Source: an uncultured Collinsella sp. (GTDB lineage: Bacteria > Actinomycetota > Coriobacteriia > Coriobacteriales > Coriobacteriaceae). From it: DNA of 64,000 nt. The stretch's first letter is position 1. Every line of letters begins with the position of its first letter. A model generated the notes under the pieces. The model did not search any database, had not been told where the DNA came from, and worked only from the letters and a program-made list of their open reading frames with translations. Location: assembly GCA_934630855.1 (NCBI GenBank), contig CAKTWW010000004.1:1-64000 (forward strand), given 5' to 3'. This document shows, in pieces, positions 25,197 through 36,300 of this stretch. A program made the translations under genes and the position numbers.

Positions 25197-25354
25197 CCAC
25201 GAAATGGGCCAATCTACTACGTTTAACCGATTACCCTCGACCATACCAAAACCCGAAATATCAAAACAGCTGGTAGACGGCTTGCCGATTTTCCGAAACT
25301 GCTGCTATGGTCGACCCCTGCGGGCCAAACGTAGTAGATGGGCCGCTTTCGTGG
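25197..25354. repeat. 158-bp MITE-like palindrome, copy A
   Basis: Inverted ends CCACGAAATGGGCCAATCTA and the inverted partner ending GGCCGCTTTCGTGG enclose a central loop. The sequence shares both ends and internal blocks (TACTACGTTT, CCATACC, GCTATGGT, AAACGTAGTAGATGG) with the 161-bp element at 56455..56615. No protein is encoded. The region 25111-25588 otherwise holds no gene. Confidence 0.75.
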
Positions 25355-25588
25355 CTCAGCACCAGACCGGTCATTTTGTGACAGGGCTTTTTTGGCCACA
25401 TTTGCCAGCCGATCGCTAGAGCAGTCAAAGGCCCGCTCCAAATTAGCTACCCCGGCCTTTAATGGGCTCACAAAAGCCAAAAGACAGTCCGTATTTCACC
25501 GCAACTTAGGAGGGGATGTGGGGGTCCCGGCATGTATATGAAAATGGCTCTGGTCCCATAAGGAGCCAAAGCCGTTAAAACTATCTTG

Positions 25589-25662
25589 TGGAGCGGGCGA
25601 CGGGAATCGAACCCGCGTCATCAGCTTGGAAGGCTGGGGTTCTACCATTGAACTACGCCCGC
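25589..25662 (-). tRNA. tRNA-Gly (UCC)
   Basis: This is a 74-nt cloverleaf on the minus strand starting GCGGGCGTAG and ending CGCCCGCTCCA with CCA encoded. The anticodon loop CTTCCAA gives UCC. The D arm AGTTCAATGGTAGAAC and T arm GCGGGTTCGATTCCCGT are canonical. It is 6 nt downstream of tRNA-Pro in the same transcript. Confidence 0.96.
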
Positions 25663-25668
25663 AAGATA

Positions 25669-25745
25669 TGGTCGGGACGACAGGATTTGAACCTGCGACA
25701 TCCTGCTCCCAAAGCAGGCGCGCTACCAAACTGCGCCACGTCCCG
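25669..25745 (-). tRNA. tRNA-Pro (UGG)
   Basis: This is a 77-nt cloverleaf on the minus strand starting CGGGACGTGG and ending CGTCCCGACCA with CCA encoded. The anticodon loop TTTGGGA gives UGG. The first gene of a two-tRNA unit with tRNA-Gly. Confidence 0.96.
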
Positions 25746-25796
25746 AAGGTGTTGAGCAGCTAAGGTCTAAACCTTGCGTGTCCCAAAGCGAAGGAA

Positions 25797-25825
25797 ATTA
25801 TAGGGGAGACTCCCCGCCTGTGCAA
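25797..25825 (-). promoter_or_regulatory. Promoter of the tRNA-Pro/tRNA-Gly unit
   Basis: On the minus strand TTGCAC (25825-25820) and TATAAT (25802-25797) are separated by 17 bp, about 50 bp upstream of tRNA-Pro. The spacer contains GGGGAGACTCCCC, a short palindrome that may also serve the 3' end of the brnQ transcript. Confidence 0.75.
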
Positions 25826-25836
25826 GCGACGATACC

Positions 25837-27195
25837 TTAGCTCCTCGAATGTGCGACAAACTTGCTGTGGAGCAGACCGATCACAAACGCCACCACGGCA
25901 ACCGGCGCCCACGCGGCACCGATGTCTGCCAGTGGCAGTGCGTCAAACGGCAGCCACGCGCCCGCAAAAAACGCGTCGCGGACCGAGGTGATCACGCTCT
26001 GGACCGCAACCACACCGCCGACCCAGACCCACACCTGCGGATGTGCATCGCAAAAACCGTGCATCAGACCCATAAGCACCAGCACGATGGCGACAGGATA
26101 CAGGGCGTTGAGCATGGGCACCGAGAACATAAGGATCACGTCGAGGCCCACGTTGGAGAGCACGCACGAAAACGCCGCGAACACAAAGGCGAGCATCGCG
26201 AAGGGGCGGCGCATGGCCTCCTCGGAAGCCTCCGCTCCCCCTTCGACCACATACGTCTCGCAGAAATAGCGCGAGCAGCAGCTAATGAGGCCGATGCACA
26301 CGTTCATGCAGGCGAGGAAGAAAATCGCGAAGACCACGACCGTGCCGGCAAGGCCAAAGTGCATGGAGGCCGAGCGCGCGAGGATGGCCGCGCCGTTGGT
26401 GGCGTCGGGCATCACGGTGCCGAGCTGCATACCGGCAAGCGCCAAGCCGCAATAGATGATGGCCATGAGCACGCCGGCGATCACACCGGAACGCGAGATC
26501 TCGAAGGCTACGCGCTTGTCGTCGGTCACACCCAGCTCGTGGATGGTCTCGGCGATGATGATGCCAAAGGCGAGAGACGCGAGCAGGTCCATCGTCTGAT
26601 AGCCGGTCAAGAAGCCCTGGACCGCAGCGCCGGCATCGTAGGGAGCCTGCGGGGCGGCAGCCGGTCCCAACGGCGAAATCACAGCGGCACCCACGACCAG
26701 CACGATCAGTGCGATGAGCGCAGGACCCGTAATGCGGCCGAGCACGCGCGTGATGACTCCGGGGCGCAGCGTAAGCGCAAACGCGACCACGAAGAAGGCG
26801 ACGGCAAAGACCAAGCGCGCGGTGCCAAGTGAGATGCCCTCGGGCAGCAACGGCACCAGCATCTCGAAGGCCGTGGAGCTCGTACGCGGAATGGCCAGGC
26901 ACGGACCGATGGCCAGGTACACCGCCGCGACAAAGAACTCACCGAACTTGGGGTGCACGCGACCGGCAAGCTCACGCGCCGTACCGGCAAGCGCCACGGC
27001 GATAAAGCCCATGACGGGCAGGCCGATGGCGGCGATAAGGAAGCCAATCATGGCAAGCGGCGTGGCGGTGCCGGCCTGGAGTGCCAGCAGCGGCGGAATG
27101 ATAAGGTTGCCGGCGCCAAAGAGCATCGAGAATAGAGCGATGCCGACGGTAACGACATGGTCGGAGCGCAGACCGCGCGGTGCGGATGAGGCCAT
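25837..27195 (-). CDS. brnQ: Branched-chain amino acid carrier BrnQ (LIVCS family)
   Basis: This 452-residue inner-membrane protein is predicted to import Leu, Ile and Val with Na+ or H+. It has about twelve hydrophobic segments. Family hallmarks include VTVGIALFSMLFGAGNLIIP at the N-terminus and GYQTMDLLASLAFGI in the middle. The start MASSAPRG (27195) has AAAGGTG upstream. An open frame extends upstream past the end of the surface-protein gene but is not supported. It is followed by the two-tRNA unit. Confidence 0.92.
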   Translation of the reverse strand: MASSAPRGLRSDHVVTVGIALFSMLFGAGNLIIPPLLALQAGTATPLAMIGFLIAAIGLPVMGFIAVALAGTARELAGRVHPKFGEFFVAAVYLAIGPCLAIPRTSSTAFEMLVPLLPEGISLGTARLVFAVAFFVVAFALTLRPGVITRVLGRITGPALIALIVLVVGAAVISPLGPAAAPQAPYDAGAAVQGFLTGYQTMDLLASLAFGIIIAETIHELGVTDDKRVAFEISRSGVIAGVLMAIIYCGLALAGMQLGTVMPDATNGAAILARSASMHFGLAGTVVVFAIFFLACMNVCIGLISCCSRYFCETYVVEGGAEASEEAMRRPFAMLAFVFAAFSCVLSNVGLDVILMFSVPMLNALYPVAIVLVLMGLMHGFCDAHPQVWVWVGGVVAVQSVITSVRDAFFAGAWLPFDALPLADIGAAWAPVAVVAFVIGLLHSKFVAHSRS

Positions 27196-27218
27196 AGGCA
27201 CACCTTTCGGATCGAAAC

Positions 27219-27248
27219 AAAAACGGGACGGGCAAAATACCCGTCCCG
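27219..27248 (-). terminator. Rho-independent terminator of the giant surface-protein gene
   Basis: On the minus strand CGGGACGGG, a TATTTTG loop, CCCGTCCCG and then TTTTTG. It lies about 65 nt after the surface-protein stop and just before the brnQ start, so brnQ needs its own promoter. Confidence 0.88.
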
Positions 27249-27313
27249 CAAGTATAAACGCTTTAGCAGGCAAAATTGTGCAAAGCGTCAATCTAGCTGC
27301 CCCTTTTGAGCCG

Positions 27314-30300
27314 TTACGCGTCCGAGCGACGGCGACGCAGCAGCTCGAGCCCCAAAGCGATAAGCGCAACGGCACCCGCGGCAACAGCGACGGCCAATGG
27401 CGCGCGATCGCCCGCATCGGCAAGGTGCTGAGCGCTCGTCTTGGACGAAGCCTTCTTGCCGGAGTTTTCCGCGCCATTCGCATTTGCCTTATCGGCCGCG
27501 GAACCATCCGAACTACCGGGCTTTGCCGGGTCCTTGGAATCCGACTGGTCGGAATCGGGCGTTCCGGGCTTATCCGGCTGGTCCGGGTCGGGGCCATCGG
27601 GCTTGTCCGGACTCGGCTCGACCGGATCCGGATTGACGGGGTCCCGCTTTGCCTGAACGACCAGCACAAAGTGCGCGGTCACGGTCTCGCCCCGAGCGTC
27701 TTTGCACGCAACGTCAAAGCTAGACACTCCGGCCTTGGACGGGGTGCCCGAGAGCGTCAAGCCGCCCGCCGTGTGGGAGAGCTTGAACCCATCGGGAAGC
27801 TTCGCCTCATCCCACGTGTACTCGTACGGAGCCTCGCCACCCGCGGCGCCCGCAATCGTTGCGCGATACGCGCCATGCGCACGCGCGACCGGCAGCAGGC
27901 CGCCATTGAACACAAGAGCGTCCAAGGGCGCAACGGACACAACGGCATGGTCGCTGTCCGTTTGCATCTCGGTACCAAGATAGCGCTGGGTGACGCGGCA
28001 GAAGTACTGACCGGCGCAATCATCGCCGAGGTCCTCTACTACGAGCACCTCCCCCATCTCGCCCTCGAGCGCCACAGCCTCGCCATCCACCATGCGGAAC
28101 CACTGGTAGGACAGTTCGACATCGGCGGCGGGGCCCGCGGACGAGCCCGCGTGGTCGAGGACATCCTTGCCCGCCTCGGCCGCAACCGAGAGCACGACAG
28201 CATCTCCCTCGTGGACGCTCGCGTCCTGCGGCTGCGCGACCACGCGTGGCGCGTCCGCCTTCGCGAACTCGAACATGACTTCTTGCGATGCGGTGACGCC
28301 ACTCAGCGTAACCTCGTATGCTCCGCCCTCGTAGTTGGAGATATCGAGGTCGTGACGCTTGTCCGAACCAGCTTCCGCAATCGTCACGCGCTCGAGGTAG
28401 CAGCCCTCGTCGGGCGTCGCCGAGAGTGTCACGTCGCCACCCTCATCAACGGTTACCGAGGCATTGTCGACCGAACCGTTGACCGCCTTTGCCGTCACCT
28501 CAAAGCGCTCAGGCTTGTCCGGGTTGTCGGGCTCGGGGTTATCCGGATCGGGATTATCGGGATCGGGGGTGGGATCCGGATCGGGATTATCGGGCTCCGG
28601 ATTATCCGGGTCAGGGTTATCCGGATTGTCCGGATCGACAGGCTCCCGCTTCTTTTTCACCGTCAGCGTTCCAGGCACGACCTCGACATCGAAGTTCGGG
28701 TCAGATACCGTCGCGCCAATCTGATACTTGCCCGCCGGGGATCTCTCGTCGGCATCGCAGGAGTACTCGACCTTCACGCCCGAAGTGTCAACCGCACTCT
28801 CCAGGCTCGAGGTAAACGCGGGGTTCGCCTCTCCCTCGAAGCGCTCGGCATCGTCGACCTTCACCTTGAGCTTTGCCGGAGCAATCTCGAACTCGCAGGC
28901 AGCGGCACCGACGTAGCCATGGCTGCGCAGCGTTGCCACGGCACGGTACGCACCGGCATCAGTCGGGGCCTCTGTCGAGGAATACTGCGTGCCTCCGGTA
29001 CCGTAGTACGTAATCTTGAGATCGCCCTTGCAGACCTTGGGAGCACCGGAAACTTCGGGCGCCTGCGGCGCACCGTTAAAGGTAAAGTCGCCATCCGTAA
29101 ACGTAAGCTTTACGCGCTTCGCCTGCACAACAAGCGCAAAGTGAGCGATCATGGCCTCGCCCCGGGCATCCGTGCACGTGATATCGAAGGCGGAAACACC
29201 CGTCTTTGACGGAACGCCCGAGAGCATCAGACCACCCGAAGTACGGGAGAGCTTGAGTCCCTCGGGGAGCTTCGTCTCATCCCATGCGTACTCGTACGGA
29301 GCCTTGCCGCCCGCGGCCCCGGCAATCGTGGCGAAGTACGCGCTGTGCGCACTCGCTGCCGGCAGCAGGTCGCCGTTGAACACAAGGGTGTCCCAGGCAA
29401 CGACGGAAACGATGGCATGGTCACTGTCCGTCTGCGCCTCAGTGCCAAGGTAGCGCTGAGTGATGCGACAGAAGTACTCTCCGGCCTGCTCGTCATCGAG
29501 GCCCGCAAGCGAGAGCGTCTCCCCTGTCTCGTCCTCGAGCGCCTCAGCTTTGCCACCATCCATACGGAACCATTGGTAAGAAAGGTCAACCGCGGCAGCG
29601 GAGCCCGTGGACGAGGCGGCATGGTCGGCGACGTTCTTACCCGCCTCGGCCGCGACCGAAAGCACAACTGCATCGCCCTCGTGGGCGCTCGCGTCCTGCG
29701 GCTGCGCGACCACACGCGGGGCGTCCGCCTTCGCGAACTCAAACGTGACCTCCTGCGACGCGGTAACATCGCTCAGTGTGACCTCGTACGCGCCACCCTT
29801 GTAATCGGAAATATCGAGGTCGACGGCCTTGTCCGAGCCGGCTTCCGAGACCGTCACGCGCTCGAGGTAGCAGCCCTCGTCGGGCGTCGCCGAGAGGGTC
29901 ACGTCCCCGCCCTCAACGACCGAGACCGAGGCATTGTCGACCGAACCGTTGACTGCCTTTGCCGTCACTTTGTAGTGCTCGGGCTTCTTCTTGACCGTCA
30001 GCGTGCCGGGATCGACCGCGACATCGAAGTTCGGATCGGCGACCGCCGCGTCGATCTGGTACTCACCCGCCGGCGACTTCTTATTCGCCGAGCAGAAGTA
30101 CGTGACCTTTACGTCCGAGGTATCGCAACGGCTCACCAAGCTCGAGGTAAACTCGGGATTCTCCTGACCCTCAAAGCGCTCGGCATCGTCGACCTTCACC
30201 AGCAACTGAGCCGGTGCAACGGCAACCGTCAGCTCAACGTCTTCGGCGGCAAGATAGTTTCGAGATGCCTTGGCATGGGCGACAACATGCGCCGCACCGG

Positions 30301-33300
30301 CGGCCTTCACCGTCGCGCAGCGTCCCTTAATCGAGACCGGATTCGCATCGGCATCAGAATCGACTAGCTCAAAGCTCACGGGAGTCTGGGCGACGTTGTC
30401 GAACACAATGGGGTCGCCACCGTACACGCCCGAATAGGTCGTCGTTCCCGTAATGGTCTGGCTTGCCTTTGCAATCGAGAACTCGGCAGACTTTTTGCCC
30501 TGATAGTTGGGGTCAGTCACCGTAACCGTAACGCGGTAGTTACCGCTGTCGCACGGCTCCAGCGCCGTGGGGCCATAGGACGTTCCATCGACGCCGCGAT
30601 ACGTGACGGAATAGGCGGACGCATCAAGGTCGGCAACTGCAACCGCCGCACCGTGTCGTGCGCCATCGTATGTCACGTCGGACGTCTCGATCGAAATATC
30701 GACCGGAGCCTTCTCGATGACAAAATCGCAGCTTGCGTTACCCACATATCCGTTGGCGTCGAGCGTCGCTACCGCACGATACGTACCGGCGTCCACCGGT
30801 GCCTGGTCGGACGTGTACTGAGTATCGCCCGTGCCAACATAGGTCAGTTTGACGTCATCCTCGCAACCCTCGGGCACGCCCGAAAGCTTCGGAGCCTGTG
30901 CCGTCGCATTGTAGACAAAGCTCTGGCCTTCAAACGCGAGCGGCGCTTCCTTCGCCTTCACAACCAGCGCAAAATGCGCGACACGCTTGTCGCCCAGGTC
31001 ATCGGTGCACGCAATCTTAAAGCGGCACGCGCCCGTTGCTGCAGGCATGCCCGAGAGCACCAAGGCACCCGTTCCGTCATCGGCCTGCGTCAGTTGCATG
31101 CCCTCAGGAACCTCAACCTCATCCAAGTTGTACGCATACGGTGCCTTGCCGCCCGTAGCGCCGGCAATCTCTGCACGGTACCCATCGTGAGCGGTCGCCG
31201 CCGGCAGCACGCGCCCATTGAACACGAGCGTTTCGCGAGGCACGATGGACACCGTCGCATGCTCGGTATCCGTCTTTGTCACCGTACCCATATAGCTCTG
31301 CGTAATGCGGCAGAAGTACTCACCTTCGCCGTCGCTGTCGAGCTGGGCGATCGAGAGGGTCTCCCCCGTCTCGCCCTTCAGCGCCACCGCCTTGCCGCCA
31401 TCGGCGGGCACACGATACCACTGGTAGCCCAGCTTAACGTCGGCGGCAGAACCCGAAGACACAGCGGCGTGGGCACGAACGTTGCGCCCCGCCTCGGCGG
31501 CGATCGAAAGCTCGACCGGATCGCCCTCGTAAGCACTCGCACCCTGCGGCTGAGCGAGCACCTCCGGAGCCGCAGCCTTTACGAATTCAAACGTGACCTG
31601 CTGCGGGGCACTCACGCCGCTCAGTGTGACCTCGTACGCCCCGCCCTGGTAGTCGGAAATATCAAGGTCATAGGCATTGCCGGCCGAACCGTCATCACCG
31701 GCCTCTTCGGCAACGGTCACGCGCGTCAGATAGCACCCCTCATCGGGCGTCGCCGAAAGCGTCACCTTGCCATCCGTAGCGACCGAAGCAGTCTCCGGAT
31801 CGACCGATCCGTTGACTGCTCGGGCCGTCACCTTGTACTTAGGCGCCTCCGCAAAGCGCGCCTCGACGGTCATGTTGTCCTCGGGGACAAACGTCCAAAC
31901 GGCATCCGTGCTCAGCGGCTCATCGCCCAACGAACCGTCGTCATTGCGCGCATACCACCCATCGAACACATAGCCCGCGTCGGGAACGGCAGTCAGGGTC
32001 GTGGACTCACCGTTCTCGACTTCGTTGGTCACGGCATAGCCCAGAGATTCGTCCTCGGAGGAACCCTCGACGTGTCCGCCTTGACGCGAATCCACCGCCG
32101 TGACCGTCATCGACGCCCGCTCATAAACGGCCGTAAAGGTACGGTTGCCAAACACCACGCGGTTGATGACCGGCGTGGCCCCCACGGGCATACCGTTCTC
32201 GTCGACCCAGTATTTAAACTTCCAGCCCTTATGCGGCACGGTAAACATAATCGCCGCGGAGTGGTAGGAGCCGCCGGTGCCGAGCGCAACCATGCTAAAG
32301 CCCGCGTCCTTGGGATACGTAGCAACCTGAACATCGCAGCCCGTCTCATAGAACACGGCCGTAAGCTGCCTATTCTCCTTTGCGGTACCGATATAGAACG
32401 CGCTATAGCTCACCGTGACGCCCGCATCGTCGACCCAATGCGAGAAGTGATACTTCTTCCACGGAATCGCGATCGCCATAAACATGTCGCCCCTGTCGTA
32501 CGACCTGCTGCCGGCGGGAATGCCATCGACCAGAAGCGCCGTACCGCGGAAGATGGACGAGCCGGTGACGGTAATGGTCACCTGTCCATCGGATTCGAAC
32601 TGCGCGTAGTACGTTATGTCTTGCGTGGCGGTCACATCGAGGGTCGTCGCGGTCTCGACGATCGAGGTACCCTCCTTGTCGGTGCTCCAGCCCACAAAGC
32701 GATAGCCCATACCGGCAACAGCGGTCAGCTCCACCTGATCGCCTACGACAAAACTACCGCTGCCCGTAACACGGCATCCCCTGCTCGAAGCCTTGTCCTT
32801 CACCACGACCTCGCCCGTGACGGTCACCTCGTACGGATCGGCAAACACGGCCTGGAGCTCCAACGCATCGCCCTCGAGCCCCTCGACCATATCCTTGTCG
32901 AGCTTAACCCAACAACGGGCGTCGCAGCTCAGCAGCGACTTGTTGCCCTCGGCATCCAAGACATACCAACCGACGAATCGCTTGGTTCCCATGGACGTGG
33001 CGTTCAGCTCGACCGTATCACCGAATTGATAGGAGCCCTCACCGCTCAGGGTGCCAACGCTATCGTCACTCGCGCTCAAAACGACTTGATAGGACTTAGG
33101 CGTAAAGGTCGCCGTATAGGTGGCGTCACCCGTGACCTTAACGGTATAGTCCGCGTTCTCGCTGACTGTCTCGCCCTTGTCGTCCGTCCAACCGGCAAAC
33201 GAATACCCGGTGTTGGCGATCGCACGAAGCGTTGCGCGGTCGCCTGCCTCATAGCCGCCAAAGCCGCTCACGGCTCCACCCTCGACAGGCGAAGCAACGG

Positions 33301-36300
33301 TATGCACGACATACGAGCCCGACGCAAAGACAGCATAGAGCGACGTGTCCTCACGCACGGTAAATCGATAGATTTTCTTGGAGCTCACGCACGTGCCGTC
33401 ACGGAACCAGCCAACAAAGGAGGTATCTGCCGCAGAAGTCGCACGCACCGTAGCGACCTGTCCGGCGGCATATGTCCCGGCGCCCTCGACCGTCCCCATG
33501 CTCTCTTCGCACGAGACGTCCACCGTATATTGTTTTGCCGAGAACACGGCCTGAAGCGTCGTGTCAGACGTCGGCACCACGTGGTAGGTGCTGTCACGGC
33601 TTACCACGGCGCCCGAAGCGTCGGCCCAATACTCAAACGCATAGCCCGAAAGCGCGTGCGCTGCCAGCGTGGCGGCATGCCCCGCTTCGACGGTACCCGT
33701 GCCCTCGACCCAGCCGGCGGCACTCGATTCGACCAGCGAACCGGTGCCGGAATCGACTACCGTCGTGGCGTCGACTTCATAGCTCTTTGCCATAAAGCGA
33801 GCGATGTGTACATGGCTGCGCTCCTGGTGGCAGGTGAACTCCGCATCGGTAGACTCAAGCTTGCCATCGGCCGTATACCAACCGGTAAAGACATAGCCAG
33901 GATTGGGCGTTGCCTTAAGGGCAACCTCCGCGCCGCGGTCGGCAAGGATGCGGCTCGCCTTGACGGTGCCGCCCTCCACAGGATCGGCGAGGGGCACGCA
34001 GACGGTATCGACAGGCGCGAAGGCGGCCGTCACAACACAACGTCCGGTTTTGCCACGCGCTTTCGCAACCAACGTGGTCTCGCGTTTGGCACTCTTCAGA
34101 TGTCCATTGACATACCAGCCCCGGAACAGAAAGCCTGGATGGGCCTTAGCCGTCAGATGAAGGGTCTCCCCCAGCTTAAACTTATCGGTCGTGGGCTTCA
34201 CCACAGTCCCGTTGCACGTCACGGTACCGCCAAGCCACGAATCGGCCGTGACCATGACCTCGGGCTTTGAGTCGGTGAAGATCGCGGTATAGGTATCGCT
34301 CTTGGTAACCTTAACGACCAGCTCGGCGGTGTCGTACTCCTTACCGGAGTCATCCTTCCAATGGTCAAAGCGGTAGCCGTCGTTGGCCTTCGCCTTGAGC
34401 ATCACCGTATCGCCGTATCCGCAGGTAACCGAAGACGCCCCGGGATGCCCCTCGATCTCCACCGTACCGCGCTCCACAAAGGTCTTCTTTGCCTTCGCCG
34501 CCACGGTATACGTGTTTTCCTCAAACACCGCACGCACGGTGCATTCCACGTCCTCGGGATAGAACTCGAGGTAGCTCGAATCGGTACCCAGTAGCAGGTC
34601 CGTCTTGGCGTCATACCAGCCCTTAAAGGTAAATTGTTTGCTCGCCTCGGCCGTGAGCTCAATGCTCAGCGTGGCAGGCTCGCCCTTCATGCAGTAGCCC
34701 TCGCCATGCACCAAGTATTTGCCCGCCATGGCCGCGGCCGGCTCAACGACCACGTCCACCTTGCAGGCACGCGTAAACTTCGCTTGGATCACGCAGTCGG
34801 TAATGGGCTCAAAGGTATAGGAGCGCTCGCTCGACACCAGCGTCGAGGTGGCGTCCGAGCCGCCGTTGCTCAGATACCAACCGTCAAAGATATAGCCCTC
34901 GGATGGCGTGGCCTCCGCGGTCACGCGCTCGCCCTCGGGAACCTCGAGGACCATGCCGGCGGTCTCTCCGCGTTTGAGCGTAACGGTGCCGCCCTCGAGC
35001 GGGTCGGCCTCGGCACGCACGGTATGCGTATCCCTGCCGTCCATCACGGCCTCGATCCGAGCATTGCCGTTAACGCGGTATTCGCAAACCTCCTGTTTGT
35101 TGGCAATTGTGATGCCCTGCGCATCGGTTTCGCGCCACTCCACAAACCGGTACGTCTTCTCCGGATTGTCGGGGCGCACCTTGGGCCGCATCGTAAACGT
35201 GAGGATGTCCCCATCCTTCGCACGAACCTTGCCGTCCACGACCGGCACGCCATCGCACAGCACCTCCGCGCTGTCGGAGGGGTCGGTATTCACCAGGATG
35301 GTCTTGTCCGCCTTGCGGAAGCGTGCAACCAGATGGCGGTCGACCTCGGCCTGAAAGGTATACGTACGCTCGTGCGAAACCTCGATGCCGTCCTCGAACC
35401 ATCCCACAAAGGCATAATCGGGACCCTCGCTCACGGTGACCATCGCCTTGTCGCCGCGTTTAACGCTCTGCTTTACGGGGCTTGCGGTGCAGCCCGTCGA
35501 GAAATCGGCCTGAACGCCATCGGCCTCGGCAACCGCTGTAATGTCCACATCCTTCTCAAAGACGGCCGTCATCTTTACATTCTCGGGCGTCAGGTCCGTG
35601 ATGGTCATCGTCTTAACGGGTGATGTCGAAACCTCAACGCCGTCCTGCTTCCAGCACACAAAGCGATAGCCGGGATTGGCGACGGCTTCGAGCGTGGCAA
35701 CTGTTCCCTCGTAGTGGAAACCACCGCCGGTAACGACACCGCCTACCTCGGGCTGCACGGTGGCAATAATCTCGATCTTGTGGTCGCCGTGGGGCTTATC
35801 GGGATCATGCGGTTTCTTGTGGTCGTCAATGATGTCCTTGATCTCCTTGAGCACCTTGGTGCCCACGGCGGCGACATCCTCAATGTTGTCGGCCATGCCG
35901 ATCTCGATCACCGCGTCGGCCGCGATGGGGTCGACGATCTCGCCCAGGCCGTATATGGTTGCGAGAACTGCCGCGGCGGTAATCGCGGCAATGAGCGCGG
36001 CCTTTAGCGCCGCAAGCGACTCGGCAGGATCGGTCGCCTCGCGGAAATGCGCGGTGTACTGCACATCCCCCTCAAGCACAAACGTGTAGGACGGGCCGTC
36101 GTCGCCGGTAAAGACGACGTTGCCGAGGGCATCGGTCGCGTAGTCAAACACATAGCCGGGCATTGGCACCGCCACGACCGTGACGCGCGACCCAATGCCA
36201 TACAGGCCCGTGGAAAGGAACTGTCCGAGCGGCTGGCCGTTTTCATCGACTCCGTCCACGCTCAGGACAACGCTCGCCTGCGGAGCGCAGTAGCGCGGCG

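Larger units (their letters stand above)
23765..25518. repeat. 27-bp inverted arms bracketing an IS and a MITE-like palindrome (GCGGTGAAATA family, copy 2)
   Basis: CATCCCCTCCTAAGTTGCGG (start of the left arm, 23765-23791) recurs exactly in inverted orientation at 25492-25518; each arm is 27 bp. The inner part GCGGTGAAATA is the dispersed palindrome seen at 1307..1374 and 55133..55203. In the other copies the arms are 22-29 bp apart; here 1.7 kb lies between them, including the IS at 23812 and the palindrome at 25197. This looks like a palindrome split by insertion. Confidence 0.75.

Noticed and set aside
26714..29209. A long plus-strand frame across brnQ and the 3' end of the surface-protein gene
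   Set aside because: It spans two genes and their terminator on the opposite strand and has low-complexity composition.
30653..34270. A 1205-codon open frame on the plus strand inside the surface-protein gene
   Set aside because: It is antisense to a well-supported repeat protein, is Arg/Gly-biased as expected of shadow frames in GC-rich DNA, and shows no recognisable domain.
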